Source: JAJPKK01 sp963702755 (GTDB taxonomy: Bacteria; Pseudomonadota; Alphaproteobacteria; Rhizobiales; Xanthobacteraceae). Taken from it: a DNA stretch of 64,000 nucleotides. Numbering within the stretch: position 1 is the first letter of the stretch; each line of letters begins with the position of its first letter. Position numbers and translations under genes: made by a program. The notes under the pieces are model-generated. The model had not been told where the DNA came from and searched no databases. It worked only from the letters and a program-made list of their open reading frames with translations. Where the stretch lies: positions 593,547 through 657,546 of the forward strand of contig CAVPDZ010000007.1 in the NCBI GenBank assembly GCA_963702755.1, read 5' to 3'. This document shows, piece after piece, positions 37,637 through 47,045 of the stretch.

Positions 37637-39273
37637 AGCGAACGTTCTCCGTCACGTCGGGGGGCCGAATTCGTTGCCGCGGCTGGCGGCAGGAAGGGCT
37701 GCTGCGATTGTTGGAGAACGTCCTCGCCGTCGGCGAGGACCCGGACAATCTCATCGTCTACGCCGCGCTCGGCCGCGCCGCGCGCGACTGGCCGTCCCAT
37801 GACCGCATCGTCGAAACGCTCAAGACAATTCGCGATGGCGAAACGCTGCTGGTGCAGTCCGGCAAGCCCATCGGCGTCATCCGCACCCACGCCAAGGCGC
37901 CGGTCGTGATCATGGCGAACTGCAACATCGTCGGCCATTGGGCGACGGCCGAGACGTTCTACCAACTCGCTGAGAAGAATCTCATCTGCTGGGGCGGGCT
38001 CACGGCCGGCGACTGGCAGTACATCGGCTCGCAAGGCGTGATCCAGGGCACCTACGAGATCTTCATGCGGATCGCCGCGCGTCATTTCGGCGGCGATCTC
38101 GCAGGGCGCTTCGTGCTCACGGCGGGGCTCGGCGGCATGGGCGGCGCCCAGCCGCTCGCCGGCACCATGGCGAAGGCCGCGATCCTGTGCGTCGAAGTCG
38201 ACGAAGCGCGCATCGACAAACGCCTCGCGGTCGGCTTTCTCAACGTGAAGACGAACTCGCTCGATGACGCGCTGGCGATGATCGAGCGCGCGCGCTCCGA
38301 GCGGCGCGCGCTGTCGGTCGGGCTCTGCGGCAATGCGGCCGACATCTACCCGGAGATCGCGCGCCGCGGCATCGTGCCGGACGTCGTCACCGACCAGACC
38401 GCGGCGCATGATCTCGTCTACGGCTATGTGCCGGCAGGCCGCGCGCTCGACGAAGTCCGCGCGCTGCGGACAACGAACCCCGCGCTGCTGATGGAAGAGT
38501 CCATGCGCTCCATCGTGCGCCACGTGTCGGCGATGCTCGATTTCCAGAAGCGCGGCGCCGTCGTGTTCGACAACGGCAACTTGATCCGCACCCACGCCCG
38601 CAATGGCGGCGTCGCCGATGCGTTCGATATTCCGATTTTCACCGAGGCGTTCCTGCGTCCGCTGTTCGCCCGCGCCATCGGGCCGTTCCGCTGGATCGCG
38701 CTCTCGAACGATCCCGACGACATCCGCAAGATCGACGATCTCGTGCTCGAGAAGTTCGGCGACAACCGGATCGTCACCAATTGGGTGCGCCTCGCGCGCG
38801 CTCGCATTCCGTTCGAAGGCCTGCCGGCCCGCATCGCCTGGCTCGGCCATGGCGAACGCACCGAACTCGGCCTTGCCGTGAACCGGATGGTCCGGGAGAA
38901 CCAACTGTCGGGCCCGATCGCGTTCACCCGCGACCATCTCGATGCCGGCGCCATGGCTCACCCCAACATCATGACCGAGAACATGCGCGACGGCTCGGAC
39001 GCCATCGCCGACTGGCCGCTCATCAATGCCATGGTCCACTGTGCGTCGCAGGCCGACTTGGTGGCGATCCATTCCGGCGGCGGCGGCTACGCCGGCTACA
39101 TGACGAGCGCCGGCGTCACGCTGATCGCCGATGGCACGGCGGCCGCCGACGAGCGACTCCAACTGTCGCTGACGAACGATACCGCGACCGGGATCATGCG
39201 CTACGCGGACGCCGGCTACGAGGAAGCCTTCGACGAGGCGAAGCGCGCCGGCATCCAGCATTTCCGTCTGTGA
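37633..39273 (+). CDS. Urocanase family hydratase (divergent)
   Basis: 546 residues; urocanases are about 555. NAD+ binding is seen in TAGLGGMGGAQPLAGTMAKAA and the family text YIGSQGVIQGTYEIF is kept. But the active-site segment that in HutU reads YGQMTAGSWIYIGSQG is WGGLTAGDWQYIGSQG here, and the N-terminal part is shorter. No hutH, hutI or hutG lies in the window; instead the gene is coupled to DUF917. I infer hydration of a modified urocanate, for instance an S-substituted thiourocanate, rather than ordinary histidine breakdown. Confidence 0.88.
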   Translation: MKRTFSVTSGGRIRCRGWRQEGLLRLLENVLAVGEDPDNLIVYAALGRAARDWPSHDRIVETLKTIRDGETLLVQSGKPIGVIRTHAKAPVVIMANCNIVGHWATAETFYQLAEKNLICWGGLTAGDWQYIGSQGVIQGTYEIFMRIAARHFGGDLAGRFVLTAGLGGMGGAQPLAGTMAKAAILCVEVDEARIDKRLAVGFLNVKTNSLDDALAMIERARSERRALSVGLCGNAADIYPEIARRGIVPDVVTDQTAAHDLVYGYVPAGRALDEVRALRTTNPALLMEESMRSIVRHVSAMLDFQKRGAVVFDNGNLIRTHARNGGVADAFDIPIFTEAFLRPLFARAIGPFRWIALSNDPDDIRKIDDLVLEKFGDNRIVTNWVRLARARIPFEGLPARIAWLGHGERTELGLAVNRMVRENQLSGPIAFTRDHLDAGAMAHPNIMTENMRDGSDAIADWPLINAMVHCASQADLVAIHSGGGGYAGYMTSAGVTLIADGTAAADERLQLSLTNDTATGIMRYADAGYEEAFDEAKRAGIQHFRL

Positions 39274-39289
39274 CGCTGGAGCGCCGCCC

Positions 39290-40672
39290 ATGCAAACGCC
39301 GCGAACCAACATGACCGACCAGAGCATGCGCGGCGCCATCGCCGCGCTTGAGGCGGCCGGCGAGCTTCATCGCGTCAAGCGCCGGGTCGATCCGCGGTTC
39401 GAACTGGGCGCTGTCCTCAAGCTGCGCGAGGACGGGCCGGCTTTGCTGTTCGAGCAGCCGGGCGACAGCACCATTCCCGTGGTCGGCAACGTGCTGACGA
39501 CGCGGGCGCGCATTGCCCGTGCCTTGCGATCCCGCCGGAGCAACTCGACCGCCGCTTCGCGGATGCGCTCGCCAATCCGATCGCGCCGGTTATGGTCGAT
39601 CATGGCCCCGTGCAAGACGTCGTGCATGAGCGCGACATCGATCTCGCACGCCTGCTTTCCGGTCCCCATGTGGTTCGAGCGCGAAGCTGCGCCTTACATC
39701 ACCGCGGGCGTCATCGTCGCGAAGGATCCGGAGACCGGGCGCCGCAATGTCTCGATCGCGCGGCTGCGGCTCGAAGGCGGCGCGCGGGTGATGGCGGGGA
39801 TCGCCCGCAACCATCATCTTTATACGCTGCTGCAAAAGGCCAAAGCGCGTGGCCGCAAGCTCGAGATCGCCGTTGCGATCGGAAATCATCCAGCCGTGCT
39901 GCTCGGCTCACAGCTTTATCTCGGGTTGGGCGACGACGAATACGGCCCGATCGGCGGGCTTCTGGGCGAGCCGCTGCAGCTCGCGAGATGCCGCACGGTC
40001 GATCTCGAAGTGCCGGCGTTTGCGGAGATCGTGCTGGAAGGCGAACTCGATCCGAACGAACTCATCGACGAAGGTCCGGTGTCGGAATTTCACGGCTTCT
40101 ACGTGAATTACGGTCCCGGCGTTGGCGGGACGATCCGCTGCGTCACCCATCGCAAGGACGCGATCTATCAGGCGATCCTTCCCGGCTATGCCCGCGAGCA
40201 TTGCCTCCTCGGCGCGACCGCGATCGGCGCGACGCTTTGCCAGGCGCTCCAGCGCATGATCCCGGCGGTGTCTCGCGTGCTGATCACGGAAGGCGGAATG
40301 GGGCGTCTGCATGCGGTGATCGCGATGCACCGGCCGGCGCTCGGCGAAGGCAAGCGCGCCGCATTGCTGGCGATGGGGCACGTCAACCTGCTGAAGCTCG
40401 TGACCGTGGTCGATGACGACATCGATCCCGAAAATCCGCACCACGTCGAATGGGCGCTCGCCGCGCGCTTCCGCGGCAACGAGGACCTCATCGTCCTTCC
40501 CGCGGTCAAGGCGGACCGCTGCGATCCGGTGCACGAGAATCTGACGGTGACCAAGATCGCGATGATCGCGACGACGCGTCCGGGCGACGGCGAGCGGCTC
40601 ACCCGGTCCGAATTCGCCCGCCAGCCCGAAGCTATCCTCGATCGCGTCCGCCGCGACCGCGATCTCTACTGA
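39290..40672 (+). CDS. UbiD family decarboxylase, with a compensated double frameshift
   Basis: 460 residues as read. UbiD motifs: RNVSIARLRLEGGARVMAG, a region with GGLLGEPLQLARCRTVDLEVPAFAEIVLEG, SEFHGFYVNYGPG and HVNLLKLVTVVDDDIDP. Residues of about 39527-39661 are scrambled (Ser/Arg-rich) because one C is missing near 39527 and one T is extra near 39661. In the shifted frame the text is IPPEQLDRRFADALANPIAP, MVDHGPVQDVVHERDIDLAR, and then PVPMWFEREAAPYIT. UbiD enzymes use prenylated FMN made by UbiX, which is not in the window. It follows the urocanase by 16 nt. Confidence 0.86.
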   Translation: MQTPRTNMTDQSMRGAIAALEAAGELHRVKRRVDPRFELGAVLKLREDGPALLFEQPGDSTIPVVGNVLTTRARIARALRSRRSNSTAASRMRSPIRSRRLWSIMAPCKTSCMSATSISHACFPVPMWFEREAAPYITAGVIVAKDPETGRRNVSIARLRLEGGARVMAGIARNHHLYTLLQKAKARGRKLEIAVAIGNHPAVLLGSQLYLGLGDDEYGPIGGLLGEPLQLARCRTVDLEVPAFAEIVLEGELDPNELIDEGPVSEFHGFYVNYGPGVGGTIRCVTHRKDAIYQAILPGYAREHCLLGATAIGATLCQALQRMIPAVSRVLITEGGMGRLHAVIAMHRPALGEGKRAALLAMGHVNLLKLVTVVDDDIDPENPHHVEWALAARFRGNEDLIVLPAVKADRCDPVHENLTVTKIAMIATTRPGDGERLTRSEFARQPEAILDRVRRDRDLY

Positions 40673-41715
40673 AGCGCCCCCTCACGCCGACCATCTCGCG
40701 GACCAGCGGGATGACCTTGCCGCCGTAGAGCGAAATGCAGCGCATCATCTTTTCGTGCGAGAGGGCGCCGGCGCTGTATTTCATGTCGAAGCGCGACAGA
40801 CCCAGCGCCTTCACCGTTGCGGTGATCTTGCGAGCGACCGTCTCCGGCGAGCCGACGTAGAGCGAGCCGCGGTCGGCTTCGGAATCGAATTCGGCGCGCG
40901 TCATCGGCGGCCAGCCGCGCTCGGCGCCGATCCTGTCGCGCATTTGTTTGTACGGCGTCCACAGTTCCTCGCGGGCCTGCTCGTCGCTGTCGGCGATGTA
41001 GCCCGGCGAATGCACGCCGATCGCTTGCGGCGGCTTGTCGACCTGCGCGTAAGCTCGTCGATAGAGATCGACATAGGGGGCGAAGCGTTTGGGATCGCCG
41101 CCGATGATGGCGAGCATCAGCGGCAGGTCGTAGCGGACTGCGCGGACGACGGACTCGGGGCTGCCGCCGACACCGACCCAGGTCCTGAGCGGAGGCTTCT
41201 CGACCGGCGGAAACACGCGCTGATTGGTCAGCGCCGGGCGGGTTTCGCCGCGCCACGTCACCACGTCTTTTCGGATCAGCGCCGAGAACAGGTCGAGCTT
41301 CTCCTCGAACAGCTTCTCGTATTGCGAGAGGTCATAGCCGAACAGCGGAAAGGACTCGATGAACGAGCCGCGCCCGACCGTGATCTCCGCGCGTCCGTTG
41401 GAGGCGGCGTTGAGGGTCGAGAACCGCTCGAACACGCGCACCGGATCGTCCGAGCTCAGCACGGTCACCGCCGAGCCGAGGCAAATCCGCTTGGTGCGGC
41501 CGGCGATGGCGCCGAGCACGCACCTCGGGCGCCGAGATCGCGAAGTCCGCCCGATGGTGCTCGCCGACGCCGAAGCAATCGATGCCGAGTTCATCGGCAA
41601 GCGCCGCCTCCTCGATGACGTCGCGAATCACCTGGGCGTGCGATAGCGGGCGGCCGTCGGCGCCCGCCGTGATGTCGCCGAAGGTGTCCAGCCCGAATTC
41701 CAGAGTGTTCGCCAT
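40632..41715 (-). CDS. LLM-class flavin-dependent oxidoreductase, one frameshift
   Basis: Corrected length about 360 residues. N-terminus LEFGLDTFGDITAGADG and GIDCFGVGEHHRADFAISAPEV; after the break the text is VLGAIAGRTKRICLGSAVTV, then RAEITVGRGSFIESFPLFG, and TWVGVGGSPESVVRAVRY. The break is at about 41523, where GAGGTGCGTGCTCGG has one extra base. It is closer to the Atu2307-type LLM oxidoreductases than to the copy at 24 kb. It converges on the UbiD gene and overlaps its end by about 40 bases. Confidence 0.83.
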
Positions 41716-42078
41716 GCCCGTTCACATCAGTCACAGATGCAACAGTTCTTAGCCCGTGACCGGAACGAAGCGCAAATCGCATCGACCGGGATGACGTTTC
41801 TGCGACGCTCGGATCGGCAATGAGCGGCAAAATCCGCCAAATTCCCGCAAGCGCAGCAAAGTCGTGCGCCGCGGCGAAACCTATTTGCGGGTCCGTGGTT
41901 GCTTTGTCGCGGGCGCAACCGGCCGTGTGCCGATCGCAACGCGATGCACCCGCAGAAGCTCAAGAACTGAACGCGATTGATCCCACCGTAACCCTCACGC
42001 GAGGAAGGCGTCATGAGAGCTCATTTCGATCGCGGCCGCGCCGCGAAAATCGGTGACAAAACAATCGTTCGCAAAATA
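41716..42078. other. Intergenic stretch without a supported gene
   Basis: About 360 bp between two divergent genes. Short open frames on both strands carry no domain. It is the likely site of the promoters for the LLM and sugar-dehydrogenase genes. Confidence 0.5.
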
Positions 42079-42119
42079 ATGCCAAGACAATCGCCATCAA
42101 GACAATCGCTGCCAGGACT

Positions 42120-43898
42120 TTGCCGTTCGCGACTCTGCCGGTCGTCGGCATGCTGCTCGGAGTCGCTTCTCCGACATTGGCGCAGACGCCGCGCAACGCG
42201 GCCGGCCCGTCGGCGCAATCGTGTGCCGGCGACAACGGCGGCATCACGCTGCCGTCCGGATTTTGCGCGAGCGTATTCGCGGACAAAGTCGGCCACGCGC
42301 GGCACATGGTCGTCGCGCCGAACGGCGTCCTCTATGTCAACACCTGGAGCGGCCGTTACTATGGCAATGACATGCCGCCGGACGGCGGATTTCTGATCGC
42401 GCTTCAGGATACCAAGGGCGACGGACGCGCCGATGTGGTCAGGCGCTTCGGCGATACGTTCGCCGAAGGCAACCACGGCGGCACCGGCATCGCGCTCTAC
42501 AACGGCGCGCTCTACGCCGAGACTAACGATCGCATCGTGCGCTATGCACTGCCGAGCGGAACGATCGCGCCGACGGCCAAGCCCGAGACGATCGTGTCAG
42601 GGCTGCCGCTCACCGGCGACCACCCGATGCATCCCTTCATCATCGACCGCGACGGCAACCTGTTTGTCGATGTCGGCTCGGCGACGAATTCCTGCCAGGT
42701 CAAGAACCGCACGCTCGAATCCCCCGGCATCAATCCGTGCACCGAGCTTGAGACCCGCGCCGGCACGTGGCGCTACGATGCGAAGCGCACCGGGCAGCAT
42801 TTCTCGCCGGCCGAGCGCTACGTCACCGGCCTGCGCAACGGCGAAGGTTTCGCCTTCGACGCCAACGGTGCGCTTTACGCCACCCAGCACGGCCGGGACC
42901 AGCTGTCGGAGAACTGGCCGAAACTCTACAAGCCTGAGCAAGGTCCGCGGGAGCCGGCTGAAGAGCTGGTGCGCCTCGAGCAGGGCGCCGACTACGGCTG
43001 GCCCGAATGCTATTTCGACGGCCAGCAACAGAAGCTGGTGCTGGCACCCGAATATGGCGGCGACGGCGGCAAGGCCGTGGGCGTGTGCGCGCAGAGGCGC
43101 GCGCCGATTGCCTGGTTCCCGGCACATTGGGCGCCGAACGATCTCGCGATCTATGAGGGGCGCCAGTTTCCGAATGCCTACCGCGGCGGCGCGTTCATCG
43201 CCTTCCACGGCTCGTGGAATCGGGCGCCGTTCCCTCAGGGCGGCTACAACGTCGTGTTTCAGCCGTTGGCTGACGGAAAGCCGAGCGGCAACTTTGTTGT
43301 TTTTGCCGATGGCTTTGCCGGCGCGGTGAAGGAGCCTGGCACGGCGGCGCATCGGCCGTCCGGACTTGCGATCGCGCCCGACGGCGCGCTGTACATTTCC
43401 GATGATCAGCATGGCCGCATCTGGCGGGTGACGTTCCACGGCCAGGTGGCGACGACAGGCATTGCCGCCGCGCCCACGCCGAACGCCGGCGCGAGCAGCA
43501 GCGCCAACGTGCTGCCGCCGGAAGGCATCCATCCGGATGCCGGCGCCGAAACCATGGTGGCCTCGCTGCCGGTGCCGCCCGGCGCGACCACTGCAGAGAT
43601 CGCGCAAGGCGCGCGCATCTTCCACGGCCAAGTCGCTGACGGCACCTGCGGGGGCTGTCACGGCTCGAACGCCAAGGGCACGCCGATCGGGCCGGATCTC
43701 ACCAACGGCAAGTGGCTATGGGGTGACGGCAGCCTCGCGTCGATCACGCAGACGATCCAGCACGGCGTGCCGGATCCGAAAAACTATCGCAGCCCGATGC
43801 CGCCCGAGGGCGGCGTGCAACTCTCGGAAGCCGATCTCAAGGCCGTAGCCGCGTACGTGTGGGCGATCAGCCACCGCGACCAGCATACCGAGAAGTAG
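42120..43898 (+). CDS. PQQ-type soluble sugar (sorbosone/glucose) dehydrogenase with C-terminal cytochrome c domain
   Basis: 592 residues from TTG 42120. A signal peptide (VVGMLLGVASPTLAQ) precedes a six-bladed propeller with FCASVFADKVGHARHMVV, GDHPMHPFIIDRDGNLFVD and GLRNGEGFAFDANG, then a cytochrome c domain with CGGCHGSN and a later Met in SPMPPEGG. Substrate electrons would pass from PQQ to the haem in the periplasm. The TTG start may be false: the in-frame text upstream is AKTIAIKTIAARTLPFA, and adding one G to ATGCC at 42079 makes a perfect MAKTIAIKTIAAR signal start. Intact otherwise. Confidence 0.87.
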   Translation: MPFATLPVVGMLLGVASPTLAQTPRNAAGPSAQSCAGDNGGITLPSGFCASVFADKVGHARHMVVAPNGVLYVNTWSGRYYGNDMPPDGGFLIALQDTKGDGRADVVRRFGDTFAEGNHGGTGIALYNGALYAETNDRIVRYALPSGTIAPTAKPETIVSGLPLTGDHPMHPFIIDRDGNLFVDVGSATNSCQVKNRTLESPGINPCTELETRAGTWRYDAKRTGQHFSPAERYVTGLRNGEGFAFDANGALYATQHGRDQLSENWPKLYKPEQGPREPAEELVRLEQGADYGWPECYFDGQQQKLVLAPEYGGDGGKAVGVCAQRRAPIAWFPAHWAPNDLAIYEGRQFPNAYRGGAFIAFHGSWNRAPFPQGGYNVVFQPLADGKPSGNFVVFADGFAGAVKEPGTAAHRPSGLAIAPDGALYISDDQHGRIWRVTFHGQVATTGIAAAPTPNAGASSSANVLPPEGIHPDAGAETMVASLPVPPGATTAEIAQGARIFHGQVADGTCGGCHGSNAKGTPIGPDLTNGKWLWGDGSLASITQTIQHGVPDPKNYRSPMPPEGGVQLSEADLKAVAAYVWAISHRDQHTEK

Positions 43899-43903
43899 AG
43901 CGT

Positions 43904-43940
43904 CGCGCCGGGTGCCTGCCGTGGGCCCGCACCCGGCGCG
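43904..43940 (+). terminator. Strong hairpin after the sugar dehydrogenase gene
   Basis: Perfect 12-bp arms CGCGCCGGGTGC (43904-43915) and GCACCCGGCGCG (43929-43940) with a 13-nt loop, six bases after the stop codon. There is no U tract, so it may act as an mRNA 3' stabiliser or a weak bidirectional terminator between this gene and the convergent vapC. Confidence 0.6.
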
Positions 43941-43991
43941 ATTGTCCGACCAATCGAGAGGGCAAATCCGTCGCATCGACGCTCCGTGCGG

Positions 43992-44399
43992 TCAATCTAC
44001 CCAGTTCTGAATCTTGAGCCCCTGAATGCGTCGAAACTCGCTTTCATTATTGGTGACCAATGTGAGTTCCGCAGCCTTTGCGTGAGCGGCAATCCACAAA
44101 TCATTGTTTCCGATCGTCTCGCCTTTACCCTCCAATATCGCGCGGATCGTTCCGTAGAATTGGCCGGCATGCGACGGCAGAGCGATCACTGGCAACAAGC
44201 TTGTGAGTTCCATCATTTGTGCGGTGGCTTGCTCGCGCAATCGGCTCTTTTCCGCGCCGTACATGAGTTCGCCGTAGGTAATGACCGAGATGACCGCCTC
44301 GCCTGCCTTCAGTCGCTGAAATTTCGCGAGAACCTCAGGCGGCCGTCGTCGTCGGATGTAAATGCAGATGTTGGTATCGAGGAGGAAGCGCGCGGCCAT
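43992..44399 (-). CDS. vapC: PIN-domain toxin (VapC family)
   Basis: 135 residues. Acidic PIN residues are in place: FLLDTNICIYI (Asp), VITYGELMYGAEKS (Glu), and NNDLWIAAHAKA (Asp). VapC toxins are Mg2+-dependent RNases that often cut initiator tRNA. The start follows the antitoxin stop directly (TAA then ATG), so the toxin is coupled to the antitoxin. Confidence 0.92.
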   Translation of the reverse strand: MAARFLLDTNICIYIRRRRPPEVLAKFQRLKAGEAVISVITYGELMYGAEKSRLREQATAQMMELTSLLPVIALPSHAGQFYGTIRAILEGKGETIGNNDLWIAAHAKAAELTLVTNNESEFRRIQGLKIQNWVD

Positions 44400-44630
44400 T
44401 TAGAGGCCGTCACGCTTTTGTGGCGGAGCATCCTGTCGACCCGCCGGCAAAAAATCGTCCGGCAGATTGGCAAGAATCTCAAATGCTCGCTCCAATCCTT
44501 TTCCCCTCTCGCGCAGCACGATCTCATCGCCGCGGCGAAAGATCTCGACCTCTTTACCCGCCAGCCGGAACTCCTTTGGTAGGCGGACAGCCTGACTGTT
44601 GCCTGAACGAAAAACCCGAGCTTTTGCCAT
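44400..44630 (-). CDS. vapB: AbrB-fold antitoxin (VapB family)
   Basis: 76 residues. The swapped-hairpin DNA-binding fold is seen in ARVFRSGNSQAVRLPKEFRL, followed by VEIFRRGDEIVLRERG and an acidic/Pro-rich C-terminal tail that would wrap the toxin. VapB represses its own operon through the N-terminal domain. The upstream TATATACATCAATGTATATA palindrome (about 44647-44666) is a good candidate operator. Confidence 0.92.
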   Translation of the reverse strand: MAKARVFRSGNSQAVRLPKEFRLAGKEVEIFRRGDEIVLRERGKGLERAFEILANLPDDFLPAGRQDAPPQKRDGL

Positions 44631-44646
44631 TCGGCTTCTGCCTCAA

Positions 44647-44666
44647 AGTATATACATCAATGTATA
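44647..44666. promoter_or_regulatory. Palindromic candidate operator upstream of vapBC
   Basis: The sequence TATATACATCAATGTATATA is an inverted repeat (TATATACAT/ATGTATATA) with a two-base centre, about 17 nt upstream of the antitoxin start. It is AT-rich in a GC-rich setting. VapBC complexes usually bind such palindromes to repress themselves. Confidence 0.7.
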
Positions 44667-44868
44667 TACTCAACTGGGAAGGCAAAAGCAAGCTATCCAC
44701 GATTAGGCCCGGCATTTTTAGCGTTTTGCCTGCGTGTGCAGTCCCGATCGACTCCCTGAAAGTGATCCCGCTCACCTCCCGGAAACAGGGTGACCCCACG
44801 CAGGCATGTTCTCACGTTGGGAACATGCTATGTCGTGCCGGCTTAATGCCCATTGGGAGCATGTTTGA

Positions 44869-45909
44869 ATGTTTGGACGTCTTGCGTGTGCGCTCGTTCT
44901 TTGTTCTGCCGCCCTCAGCACCGTTGCCGTGGCGCAAACCCCGACGCCCGCGCAAACCCCCGCGCCCGCGCGAACGCTGGTGCCGCTGGGCATCGGCCTT
45001 GAAGGCATCGAGTACCCGTATCCGGTGCGCTACCTCGACCTGAACGTCGAGAACCAGCCGCTGCGCATGGCCTATATGGACATCGCGCCGACCGCTCCCG
45101 CAAACGGCAAAAGCGTGCTGCTTCTCCACGGCAAGAGTTTTTCGGGCGAGTACTGGAGCCGCACGATCGCGAAGCTTGCCGCCGGCGGTTATCGCGTCGT
45201 CGTGCCGGACCAGATCGGCTTCGGGAAATCCGCCAAGCCAGACCTCCGCTACAACTTCGATCTTCTCGCGCGCAACACCAAAGCGCTGCTCGACACGCTC
45301 GGGATCGCGCGCACCGCCGTCGTCGGCCATTCGTTCGGCGGGATGCTCGCTGTCTATTTCGCGCGGGATTTTCCCGAGACGACAGCCGTGCTCGCGTTGG
45401 AGAATCCGATCGGCCTTGAGGACTATCGCAGCGCAATCCCGCCGCAGCCGCTTGAAGCGCTGGTCAAGACCGAGATGGCGCAGACGCCGGAGAGCTATCG
45501 CACCTTCCTGAAGGCTTTTTTCGTCGGCTGGCCGAGCACGGCCGAGCACTACGCCGATATCTTCTCACGCGTGCTGCTCAGTCCGGAATATCCGCGCTGG
45601 GCACGCGCCTCGGCCCTCACCTATGAAATGATGTTCGAGGAGCCGATCCGGCACGAGTATCCGTTGCTCAAGATGCCGGTGCTGCTCATCATCGGCCAAA
45701 GCGACCGCAGCGTCTTCTTTCGTCGCTACGCGTCCCCGGAAGCGATCAAGCCGCTCGGCAACTGGCCAGAGTTGGGCCGCCAGGCGGTGAAGGACCTGCC
45801 TGACGGCAAGCTGGTCGAAATTGCCGGCGCCGGCCACGTGTCCCACGTCGAAAAGCCGGACGAATTCGAAGCGGCGCTCGGCGATTTCCTGACGGCTCGG
45901 TATCACTGA
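44869..45909 (+). CDS. Secreted alpha/beta hydrolase
   Basis: 346 residues with a signal peptide (LVLCSAALSTVAVAQ) followed by a Thr/Pro-rich linker (TPTPAQTPAPART). The fold has the oxyanion motif LLHGKSFSGEYW, nucleophile VVGHSFGGMLA, an acid near IIGQSDRSVFF, and the catalytic His in GAGHVSHVEKP. It is likely a periplasmic esterase or haloperoxidase-like enzyme; no substrate is indicated. Confidence 0.9.
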   Translation: MFGRLACALVLCSAALSTVAVAQTPTPAQTPAPARTLVPLGIGLEGIEYPYPVRYLDLNVENQPLRMAYMDIAPTAPANGKSVLLLHGKSFSGEYWSRTIAKLAAGGYRVVVPDQIGFGKSAKPDLRYNFDLLARNTKALLDTLGIARTAVVGHSFGGMLAVYFARDFPETTAVLALENPIGLEDYRSAIPPQPLEALVKTEMAQTPESYRTFLKAFFVGWPSTAEHYADIFSRVLLSPEYPRWARASALTYEMMFEEPIRHEYPLLKMPVLLIIGQSDRSVFFRRYASPEAIKPLGNWPELGRQAVKDLPDGKLVEIAGAGHVSHVEKPDEFEAALGDFLTARYH

Positions 45910-46298
45910 GACGATTTGGGTGCGAGGCGGCTAGCCGCGTCGCAACTCGCTTTCACGTCGGACGATTCCCATCTGCAATGCTAAGCGAAGGCGGGGACGG
46001 CCGGGCGTTACACCGGCAGCTATCGTGATCGGCGCGGCGGCAGACGCCGCGATTCTCGACTGACGCCGATCAGGCTTCACTCGTTCGGACGCGTCCCCAA
46101 AGATCGCCGGACCGCGAAACCCATAAATAGGAAAATCATTGCCAATCCTCAACTCGCGACGGCAGCGCCGGCCGGGCGGGCGCGCCTTCGCACCGTTTGG
46201 AACGTGGCAAATACGTGTCGTCATCGCATTTGCTCAGGACGCTGGCGCGATGTATCCCTCTCACCTGCGATTTGTCGTCAAACGATGGGGGAGGGGTC
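45910..46298. other. Intergenic stretch without a supported gene
   Basis: About 390 bp. Frames here are short and overlapping; none has a domain. GGGAGGGG at about 46289 is the ribosome site of the next gene. Confidence 0.5.
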
Positions 46299-46976
46299 AT
46301 GCGCAAGATCGTCGCCGCATTGCTAACGGTCTGCGGCGTCATCGCCGCGAGCTGTGCCGCGCTTGCCCAGAACGGCGACTTTCCGATCAAGGGCGACGAC
46401 GGCACGCCGGTCTACAACCATCGGATTTCGGCCGAACTGTTACGCCAGGTCGAGCAGCAGGAGAACGTCGCCACGGTGGGCAATCCGAACGGCGATGTCA
46501 CGCTGTTCGAATTCTATGACCTCAACTGTCCCTATTGTCGCAAAGCGGCGGTCGACATCGCCGACATATTGCGCGCCGACAAGAACCTGAAGCTCATTCT
46601 GGTGCCGTTTCCGGTGCTGTCGATCCAATCGATTCAGGCCGGGCGGGTGGAGATTGCGTTTCTGAACAAAGCGACGCCGCAGCAGTTCTACGAGTTCCAT
46701 CGCCGCATCTTTGCGGGTCGCGGCGTCGTCGACGGTGCGCGTGCGCTGACCGTGACGAAAGCGCTCGGCGTCGATAACAAGGACATCATCGAGGCGGCAG
46801 ATGACGATCGTGTCACCGAGGCGATGAAATCGCACGTGCGGATCGGCGACGCGCTCGGACTTGCAGCGACGCCCTCCTTCGTCATCAAGGACGTGGCCAT
46901 TGTCGGCTATCCGGGCCGCAAGTCGCTCGCGGCGATCATCCAGGCCGCGCACCGCTGCGGCAAAGTGGTGTGCTGA
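46299..46976 (+). CDS. DsbA-family thiol-disulfide oxidoreductase (periplasmic)
   Basis: 225 residues from ATG 46299, with signal peptide VIAASCAALAQ. Active site is CPYC in FYDLNCPYCRKAAVDIA, and the cis-Pro loop is LAATPSFVI. The fold with a helical insert between these two is that of DsbA/Com1-type proteins. It would introduce or shuffle disulfides in the periplasm. A DsbB partner is at 17.2 kb. A last Cys pair in the tail (HRCGKVVC) is unusual. Confidence 0.9.
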   Translation: MRKIVAALLTVCGVIAASCAALAQNGDFPIKGDDGTPVYNHRISAELLRQVEQQENVATVGNPNGDVTLFEFYDLNCPYCRKAAVDIADILRADKNLKLILVPFPVLSIQSIQAGRVEIAFLNKATPQQFYEFHRRIFAGRGVVDGARALTVTKALGVDNKDIIEAADDDRVTEAMKSHVRIGDALGLAATPSFVIKDVAIVGYPGRKSLAAIIQAAHRCGKVVC

Positions 46977-47045
46977 GAGCGCGGCGGCGTCGGTCGGGTA
47001 TCGTCAGACAAAGGTTCACTCCCTCTCCCAGTATCGATCGGCGAA

